From Candidatus Omnitrophota bacterium (GTDB taxonomy: Bacteria; Omnitrophota; Koll11; Aquiviventales; Aquiviventaceae): DNA of 16,418 bases. The number at the start of each line of letters is the position of its first letter. Within the stretch, counting starts at the first letter, position 1. Below are positions 1 to 5,193 of this stretch, one piece after another. The translations under genes were made by a program, and so were the position numbers. Location of the stretch: NCBI GenBank assembly GCA_023247285.1, contig JAHFGU010000023.1:1-16418 (forward strand), in the 5' to 3' direction. The notes beneath the pieces are model-generated. The model was given only the letters and a program-made list of their open reading frames with translations, did no database searches and was not told the origin of the DNA.

Positions 1-369
1 GGCACGGATCTGGTCGCGGATGCGGCGCGTTTCTTCAAGGGGTAGGCCGACCGGATCCGGGATTGCCCAGTCCAGCCGCTGCCGCGCCGGCAGGGTCGGG
101 CACGCATCGCCGCAGCCCATTGTCACGACGCAGTCCCAGGTCCGCGGCGGCAGCGCGTCCACGCCCTTCGAGCGATGGGCGCGCAGGCCGAGGCCGAGCT
201 CCTCCATCATCTGGATCGCCACCGGGTGCACCCGGCCGCCGGGATGCGAGCCCGCACTCCACACCTCGACGCGATCGCCGGCCAGCGACTTGGCGATGGC
301 CTCCGCCATCTGGGACCGGCAGGAATTGGCCACGCACACGAAGACAATGCTCGGCCGGCCGCCGCTCAT
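1..369 (-). CDS. arsC: Arsenate reductase, LMW-PTP fold, thioredoxin-coupled type (3' end outside window)
   Basis: I translated this by hand because the gene runs off the left edge; 123 residues are visible. The N-terminus has the phosphatase-like CX5R loop, CVANSCR at residues 12-18, followed by SQMAEA, as in thioredoxin-coupled ArsC and low-molecular-weight tyrosine phosphatases. Further on come C80, C86 and C90 (motif MGCGDACP), candidates for the resolving cysteines, and D105 in a DPVG motif matching the family's general acid. The expected role is cytoplasmic reduction of arsenate to arsenite through a cysteine relay, recycled by thioredoxin or a similar thiol. The ATG at 367-369 overlaps the stop of the phosphate permease upstream as ATGA, so translation is probably coupled. 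The C-terminal helix is not visible. A plain tyrosine phosphatase is less likely because of the extra cysteines and the arsenic context. Confidence 0.88.
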   Translation of the reverse strand, partial: MSGGRPSIVFVCVANSCRSQMAEAIAKSLAGDRVEVWSAGSHPGGRVHPVAIQMMEELGLGLRAHRSKGVDALPPRTWDCVVTMGCGDACPTLPARQRLDWAIPDPVGLPLEETRRIRDQIRA

Positions 370-1475
370 CGCAGCGCGGCGTAGCAGCCGGCGGCGGCCA
401 GCGCCGCGACGGGCAGGGTGAGCAGCCAGGATACGAGGATGCTGCGGATGGTGCGCCACCGGCCTTCCCCCGTCACCGCGCCCAACCCGAAGAGGCTGCC
501 GCACGCGACGTGCGTGGTGGACACCGGCAGGCCCCAGCGCGAGGCGTACAGGACGAGGAATGCGGTGACCAGATTCGCCGTGAAGCCCTGGCCATGATTC
601 ATCGGTGTAATGCGCTGGCTCATCGTGAGCGCGACGCGGCGCGCGCTCAACAACCCGCCTGCGGCCATGGCCGCGCCCACCGTCCACAAGCTCGCCGGTG
701 CCGTCAGCCCGGCTGCGCCGGCCGCCAGCAGCAGCGCGGCGATCTTCGGCGCATCGTTGACGCCGCGGGCGAAGCTCACCGCGCCGGCCGATGCGTAGTG
801 GAGCTGATCGAGAATCCGCTGCGCGTCGAATCCGAAGAGCCGGCCGGTATAGCGCTCGCGGCATTCCTGGAGCTCGGCCACCGTCAGCGCGATGCCGCTG
901 GAGGCCAGCATCGCCGTGCCGCCCGCTTGCACGCGCACCGGCTGAGGGGCTCCGCCCTGGATGCACAGGCACATCTGCCGCTTCACACCCAGGCGCAGCC
1001 GCGCCGCGCGCAGCAGCGGATAGAGGGCCGCGGTGACGACCAGCGCGAGCAGCGGGCTGACGGCCAGCGGCAGGACGAACGCCTGGCCCAGCCGGTGCGC
1101 CTGCACCGAGCCGGCCGCGCAGAGCCCGGCGCCGATCAGCGCGCCCATCAGCGCGTGCGTCGTCGACACCGGCCAGCCGGTCCTGGTCGCCAACAAGACA
1201 GTCGCGGCCGCCCCCGCGCCAACGGCGAGCAGGAACCTGGGGTCATGGGTCAGCAGGTCAGGCACCAGGCCCTTGCCGCTGAACGCCTTGATCAGGCCGC
1301 CGGACACGATGATCGCGGCGCAGCAGCCGGCCGCGGTAGTCGCCGTCGCCCACCACAGCGCCCGCCGGTAGGAGGCGGTGCGGCTGCCGAAGAGCGTGGC
1401 CACGCCCTTGAAGGTATCGTTCGCGCCGTTGACGTAGGCGAGCGCGAAAGCCGCGACCGCCAGCCACAGGGTCAT
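366..1475 (-). CDS. pit: PiT-family inorganic phosphate permease
   Basis: This is a 369-residue integral membrane protein with the two inverted PiT repeats. The first repeat begins with NGANDTFKG (about residues 16-24) and contains GWPVSTTHA. The second carries GVNDAPK and WGLPVSTTH in its C-terminal half. These GxNDxxK and PVSTTH signatures define the low-affinity, ion-coupled phosphate transporters (PF01384). It should import phosphate, and probably arsenate as an analogue, across the inner membrane. It is on the short side for the family but has both halves, so it looks complete. It starts three bases after the sodC stop and overlaps arsC by four bases, which ties it to arsenate reduction. 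The ligand could be another oxyanion such as sulfate, which some PiT members use, but phosphate is the better default. Confidence 0.9.
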   Translation of the reverse strand: MTLWLAVAAFALAYVNGANDTFKGVATLFGSRTASYRRALWWATATTAAGCCAAIIVSGGLIKAFSGKGLVPDLLTHDPRFLLAVGAGAAATVLLATRTGWPVSTTHALMGALIGAGLCAAGSVQAHRLGQAFVLPLAVSPLLALVVTAALYPLLRAARLRLGVKRQMCLCIQGGAPQPVRVQAGGTAMLASSGIALTVAELQECRERYTGRLFGFDAQRILDQLHYASAGAVSFARGVNDAPKIAALLLAAGAAGLTAPASLWTVGAAMAAGGLLSARRVALTMSQRITPMNHGQGFTANLVTAFLVLYASRWGLPVSTTHVACGSLFGLGAVTGEGRWRTIRSILVSWLLTLPVAALAAAGCYAALR

Positions 1476-1478
1476 CCG

Positions 1479-1994
1479 CTATTTGGTCAGCACGATCGCG
1501 CCGCAGCCGATGCGCCCGCCCGCGTTGCCGGTGGGCTGGCCGAAGTCATCCGCCTTCTCATGCAAGATAATCGCTCGCCCGGCCACCGCGTACGGACCGC
1601 TCGCGAGGTGCGCGCCTGGCAGCGTCAGGCTCAGGCTGCCGGTGCCGTCTTGGCCGACATCGATGTTGCCCATGTCGCCCGGATGCGCCTTGGCCGCGCC
1701 GTCCTTCGGCAGGAACCCGTGCGGCGCTTTGTCCGGATTGAAGTGCCCGCCGGCCGCAGTGCCGCCGTCGCCGCAGTCCCCGGCCTCATGGATGTGCAGC
1801 CCGTGCGTTCCCGCGGGAACCCCGGACACCCGAAGGTCCACCTGCAGCCCCTCGTCGGTGTCCCGCAGCGCGGCCAGGCCTGAGACCGTCGAGCCTTCCG
1901 CAGTGCCGGTGAGCGCTGCCTTGCCGCTGGCTGCCCATGCAGGAACCGCCCCCAGCATCACGCCCCCTACCATCGCCATCGCCCATGCGCGCAT
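1479..1994 (-). CDS. sodC: Cu/Zn superoxide dismutase, periplasmic
   Basis: The 171-residue precursor begins with a Sec signal peptide (about residues 1-21, ending AWA-A). The mature part is a full Cu/Zn SOD domain. Copper ligands are H67, H69, bridging H84 and H145. Zinc ligands are H84, H92, H104 and D107. C74 and C164 match the conserved disulfide, and the tail has the GGRIGCG signature. The enzyme dismutates superoxide in the periplasm. The reading frame stays open upstream to 2057, but I chose the ATG at 1992-1994 because it opens the signal peptide and has a purine-rich ribosome binding site seven bases before it. The gene lies 35 bases after the DUF547 stop and three bases before the phosphate permease, so the four genes probably share a transcript. 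Confidence 0.93.
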   Translation of the reverse strand: MRAWAMAMVGGVMLGAVPAWAASGKAALTGTAEGSTVSGLAALRDTDEGLQVDLRVSGVPAGTHGLHIHEAGDCGDGGTAAGGHFNPDKAPHGFLPKDGAAKAHPGDMGNIDVGQDGTGSLSLTLPGAHLASGPYAVAGRAIILHEKADDFGQPTGNAGGRIGCGAIVLTK

Positions 1995-2001
1995 CGTCGT
2001 G

Positions 2002-2010
2002 CCCTCCTCC
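2002..2010 (-). promoter_or_regulatory. Ribosome binding site of sodC
   Basis: On the minus strand this reads GGAGGAGGG, seven bases ahead of the ATG at 1992-1994. It fixes the sodC start downstream of the longer open frame and agrees with the signal peptide beginning there. Confidence 0.7.
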
Positions 2011-2029
2011 ACGGTGAGAGAATCCATCC

Positions 2030-2755
2030 CTAGAGCGCTTGATCGTTGAGCGTCCAATGGTAGTCCATATACGTGATGGTATCGGCGCCGGCGAGCTGGC
2101 GAGAGGCGTCCGCGGTCAGATACGGTGCGAGCAACGCACCGAGCGCCTCAGGCGTCAGATGGCCGTCGGACACAAAATCCTTGGCATACCATTTGAAGAT
2201 GTTGGAGAGCCGGAGCTTGGTTCCGTCAATCCGCAGGCCGCGGGAGGGGTCGGCCAGGAACCGCTTCGCCTGCGCGGCGAGCTGCTGCTCCAGGCGGTCT
2301 GGCGCGTAGGCCTCCGGCCGCAGGAACGGGCAGCTCGACGAGGCGCACACCACGGCCAGATGGATGCGCCAATCACCAAGCGCGCGCCCGTGCTCTTCGA
2401 TCTGATTCAGCGTGCGCGGCGCCCCGGCCACCTGATACGTGATGCGGTCGAAGAAGCCTTTGACATCCTGCACCGAGTTGATCGGATAGCGGTCGAGCAC
2501 GCCCTTGATGACGCAGGCGTTGTAGGCGTTGATCCAGAAGGCCAGCTGCTCTTCGCGGCTCCACGCCGCGAGATTCGGCTGCTCGAGCGCCTTGAGGTAA
2601 GCGTCCAGCTGCGGCCACTCCCGAGCCATCGCCTGGTAGTCGACGAGCCCGCCTTCGTCCACATGGCGCGCCATCAGCTCATCCCAGCCGCTGTGGTCAA
2701 ACGCCGCCGCGGCCGCCGTCATTGAAGAAAGCGGAAACAGGACGGCTCCGAGCAT
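2030..2755 (-). CDS. DUF547 domain protein, probably exported
   Basis: From the ATG at 2753-2755 this gives 241 residues: a short hydrophobic leader (about 1-18) and then a complete DUF547 domain. The family hallmarks are visible: FWINAYNAC (73-81), NQIEE (117-121), VVCASSSCP (135-143), LSNIFKWYAKDF (183-194) and YMDYHWTLND (229-238). The biochemical role of DUF547 is not established. The conserved Cys and His residues hint at a thiol or metal function, and such proteins often sit near redox and arsenic genes. The start is uncertain: no good Shine-Dalgarno precedes this ATG, and the frame stays open to 3028, through sequence that includes a terminator and does not look like protein. A non-ATG start slightly upstream, adding basic residues to the leader, is possible. 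The gene follows a 239-base spacer and leads the sodC-pit-arsC group. Confidence 0.82.
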   Translation of the reverse strand: MLGAVLFPLSSMTAAAAAFDHSGWDELMARHVDEGGLVDYQAMAREWPQLDAYLKALEQPNLAAWSREEQLAFWINAYNACVIKGVLDRYPINSVQDVKGFFDRITYQVAGAPRTLNQIEEHGRALGDWRIHLAVVCASSSCPFLRPEAYAPDRLEQQLAAQAKRFLADPSRGLRIDGTKLRLSNIFKWYAKDFVSDGHLTPEALGALLAPYLTADASRQLAGADTITYMDYHWTLNDQAL

Positions 2756-2964
2756 GAGGAGGCACGCCCGAAATAATGCGCGGGCAGCGCCGCATACATG
2801 GAAGCGGGGCCGACGGGTGACGCGGAGCGGGGCCCCGCGCCCGCCCGGAGGCGGGTACGCCCGATGGAGCTGCTCAAGATTCTCGCGGAATGCGAAGATA
2901 CCGCCTCCGCACCACCGCCGAGGACGGACGTGGGGTGCGGAGCGGCAGGACCCGTCGGCCCAGT
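2756..2964 (-). other. Spacer/leader before the DUF547 gene, with hairpin potential
   Basis: This is most of the longest non-coding stretch in the window. It holds a 12-base perfect palindrome at 2827-2838 (GCGGGGCCCCGC) next to a hairpin at 2840-2855 (six-base CCCGCC/GGCGGG stem, four-base loop). I see no convincing -35/-10 pair, although the preceding terminator implies that the DUF547-sodC-pit-arsC group needs its own promoter here. The hairpins could be a structured 5' leader or simply the result of high G+C. No protein-like reading is supported. Confidence 0.4.
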
Positions 2965-2992
2965 AAAAACATGCGGCGCGAAAACCCGCCGC
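2965..2992 (-). terminator. Probable intrinsic terminator after the MerA-like gene
   Basis: Read on the minus strand, a six-base GC stem (GCGGCG at 2987-2992 pairing with CGCCGC at 2973-2978) encloses an eight-base loop and is followed within two bases by TTTTT (2965-2969). It starts two bases after the TGA of the flavoprotein gene. The stem is short, but position and T-tract fit Rho-independent termination of the long upstream operon. Confidence 0.65.
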
Positions 2993-2994
2993 AA

Positions 2995-4536
2995 TCATCG
3001 ACGGAGCGCCAGCAAGCGGGCGAGCCATCGCTTGACGCGGGGGCTGAGCTGCGTCTGCAGATAGTGGTTCGCCACCTTCTTGATCAGCTCGGACTGGGTC
3101 GGGTAGGGATAGATCGCGCCGGCCAGCGACGCGAGGCCGCGGCCGCCGGTCATGGCGAGCGTGAAATAGGTGAGCAGGTCGCCGGCATGCGCGGCCACGA
3201 TGGTCGCCCCGAGGATCCGGTCGGTTCCCTGGCGCAGGTGGACGCGGACGAACCCGCCCTCCTCTCCATCGAGGACCGCGCGGTCGTTCTCGGCGAACGG
3301 GACCGTGATCGTGCGCACCCGCTCTCCCCGCTCGATCGCCTGGCGCTCGGAGAGGCCCACATGCGCGATCTCAGGATCCGTGTACGTGCACCATGGCACG
3401 ACAACCCGGCTCATCCGGTTCCGCCCCCAGAAGAGCGCGTTGATGAGCGCCATCCGGCCCATCGCGTTGGCCAGGTGCGTGAACTTCAGCGGCGTGCAGA
3501 TGTCGCCTGCCGCGTAGATGCGCGGGTTGGCGGTGCGCAGCATGTCATCGACGGCCACGCCCGCCTTGTCGTACCGCACGCCGGCGGCCTCGAGATGAAG
3601 GCCCTCGATGTTCGGCGCGCGGCCCGCGCCGACGAGCAGCGCGTCGCAGGCCACGTCCAGCGCCGCACCTTCCTGCTCCACGACGACGACCTTCCCGCCG
3701 TTGCGGCCTTCGACCCGCGCGACCTTGGCGTTGAGCGCCAGCCGCACCCCGTCGCGCACGAGCGCGCGCTGGACGATCGCGGCCGCGTCCGGGTCCTCGC
3801 GGTGCAGCACATGCGCGCCGGTGTCGATGAGTGTGACCTGCGCGCCCAGGCGCTGAAAGGTCTGGGCCATCTCGCAGCCGATTGGGCCGGCTCCGATGAC
3901 CGCCAGCCGCGGCGGCAGCTCGGTCAGCTCAAAGAGCGTTTCATTCGTGAGGAAGCCCTGCTCGCGCAGCCCGGGGATCGGCGGCACCGCGGCCCGTCCG
4001 CCGGTGGCGATCACCGCGCGCGCGAAACGCAGCGTCGCCCCCCGCACCTCCACGCGATCCGGCCCGGTAAACCGGCCTGCCCCGAGGAAGACATCCACGC
4101 CCATCGCCTTCAGGCGCTGCACCGAATCGGCCGGGCTGATCCGCGCGCGCAAGCGGCGCATGCGCTCCATGACCGCGGGAAAGTCTACCTCCACCGATCC
4201 GACCCGCACCCCGTGCTCGGCGGCCCGCCGCGCCGACGCGGCCAACCGCGCGGAGGCAATAATCCCTTTCGACGGCACGCAGCCGGTCACCAGGCAGTCC
4301 CCGCCGGTGAGGTGCCGTTCGATGAGCGCCGCGCGCCCGCCCGCCGTTGCGCAGCCGCCGGCCGCGGTGAGGCCTGCGGTGCCAGAGCCGATCACGACGA
4401 GGTTGTAGCGGCCGCGCGGGGTCGGATTGACCCAGTCGTCCGGATGCGTGTGGCGCAGCAGCTCGCGGTTGTGCGCGTCATCCGGCAGGATCCGGCCGGC
4501 GGCCTGGCGCGCCTCCACGGCGCCGACGGGCGTCAT
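2995..4536 (-). CDS. MerA-like pyridine nucleotide-disulfide oxidoreductase (no HMA domain)
   Basis: This 513-residue flavoprotein has an N-terminal extension (about 1-42), an FAD-binding GxGxxG region (VIGSGTAG, 48-55), a redox-active CX4C (C81/C86 in CLVTGCVPSK), an NAD(P)H fold (VIGAGPIG, 213-220), a second FAD contact (AAGDIC, 342-347) and a dimerisation domain. In lipoamide and glutathione reductases the C-terminal motif is HPTxxE; here it is Y478-P-T-Q-S-E, a tyrosine at the catalytic histidine as in MerA-type proteins. It lacks the heavy-metal domain at the N-terminus and the vicinal CC at the end, so Hg(II) reduction is doubtful. It overlaps the TVP38 gene by ATGA. In many genomes a TVP38 domain and such a reductase are neighbours or fused, which suggests a membrane-linked redox partner. 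The true substrate is unknown. Confidence 0.88.
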   Translation of the reverse strand: MTPVGAVEARQAAGRILPDDAHNRELLRHTHPDDWVNPTPRGRYNLVVIGSGTAGLTAAGGCATAGGRAALIERHLTGGDCLVTGCVPSKGIIASARLAASARRAAEHGVRVGSVEVDFPAVMERMRRLRARISPADSVQRLKAMGVDVFLGAGRFTGPDRVEVRGATLRFARAVIATGGRAAVPPIPGLREQGFLTNETLFELTELPPRLAVIGAGPIGCEMAQTFQRLGAQVTLIDTGAHVLHREDPDAAAIVQRALVRDGVRLALNAKVARVEGRNGGKVVVVEQEGAALDVACDALLVGAGRAPNIEGLHLEAAGVRYDKAGVAVDDMLRTANPRIYAAGDICTPLKFTHLANAMGRMALINALFWGRNRMSRVVVPWCTYTDPEIAHVGLSERQAIERGERVRTITVPFAENDRAVLDGEEGGFVRVHLRQGTDRILGATIVAAHAGDLLTYFTLAMTGGRGLASLAGAIYPYPTQSELIKKVANHYLQTQLSPRVKRWLARLLALRR

Positions 4537-5186
4537 GAGGCGGCCCGCGCCGCCCGGCGCCGCTTCCAGGCGCGCTGCGCGACGAACAGCGCCGCGATGA
4601 TCCCGGCTGCCAGTAACAGCTTCCAGAGATTCGCCGGGTCGGTCAGCGAATAGCCCAGATAGACGTAGGCGAAGGCGCCGGGCAGCATGCCCAGAACGGT
4701 CGCCAGCACGTAGGGCCAGACGCGCACCCGCGAAAACCCGAGGCCGTAGTTCTGCACATCAAACGGAAGGTTCGGGATGAGCCGGATCAGCAGCACGGCC
4801 TGAAACCCGTTGTCGCCGAGCTGTTGATCCAGCGAGGCCACCCGGCCCTTGAGCAGCCGCGCCACCGCCTCTCGCCCGAGCAGCCTGGCCACGCCAAACT
4901 CGGCGCAGGCGCGGATGGTGGCTCCACCGAGCGCGGCCATCGTTCCCCAGAACGGCCCGAACGCCAAGCCGCCGGTGATGGTCATCAGGCTGGCCGGCAG
5001 CGGCACGATCGGCTGGCCGTACGCGAGCAGGTAGATTACCGGCGCCCACGCGCCGAAAGACAGCATGAACGCGCGAACGCGGTCCGGCGTGAGGTCGGAC
5101 GGCCGCCAGCCAAGCGCCCGCGCCGCCCAGCCGATGCCGAGTGCCAACAGCGCCAGCGCGAGGAGTTGCAGCCAGCCGCGGCGCAT
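4533..5186 (-). CDS. TVP38/TMEM64 (SNARE-associated/DedA-like) membrane protein
   Basis: This 217-residue protein has several membrane segments and the SNARE-associated domain signatures. TGGLAFGPFWGT (71-82) matches the GGxxFGxxxG motif. The region around RLIPNLPFDVQNYGLG (135-150), followed by a G-x-x-P-G turn (GMLPG, 166-170), matches the second conserved half. The family is linked to lipid scrambling or transport and, in bacteria, is often found beside MerA-like reductases and arsenic or selenium genes. The ATG at 5184-5186 starts a hydrophobic segment with two arginines before it; the frame stays open further upstream only as a shadow of the previous gene. It lies seven bases after the radical SAM-ArsM stop and overlaps the flavoprotein start by ATGA, so the two are probably made together. 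Confidence 0.87.
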   Translation of the reverse strand: MRRGWLQLLALALLALGIGWAARALGWRPSDLTPDRVRAFMLSFGAWAPVIYLLAYGQPIVPLPASLMTITGGLAFGPFWGTMAALGGATIRACAEFGVARLLGREAVARLLKGRVASLDQQLGDNGFQAVLLIRLIPNLPFDVQNYGLGFSRVRVWPYVLATVLGMLPGAFAYVYLGYSLTDPANLWKLLLAAGIIAALFVAQRAWKRRRAARAAS

Positions 5187-5193
5187 CAGATCG

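Noticed and set aside
35..337. A 100-codon minus-strand frame near the left edge
   Set aside because: It is out of frame with arsC, whose CX5R loop and Cys relay are read in the frame starting at 369.
63..1883. A 606-codon plus-strand open frame
   Set aside because: It is antisense to arsC, pit and sodC, which have clear family motifs. Its translation is Arg/Ala/Gly/Gln-rich with no fold-like pattern, as expected for the shadow of GC-rich genes.
2756..3028. N-terminal extension of the DUF547 protein to 3028
   Set aside because: It would run through the terminator and the end of the flavoprotein gene, and its residues do not resemble a domain. The family begins after the hydrophobic leader.
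2995..4536. Calling the flavoprotein a true mercuric reductase (merA)
   Set aside because: The HMA domain and C-terminal vicinal cysteines are missing, and there are no merR, merT or merP genes nearby.
2890..4653. A 587-codon plus-strand open frame
   Set aside because: It is antisense to the MerA-like flavoprotein and has low-complexity, Arg/His-rich composition and no motif.
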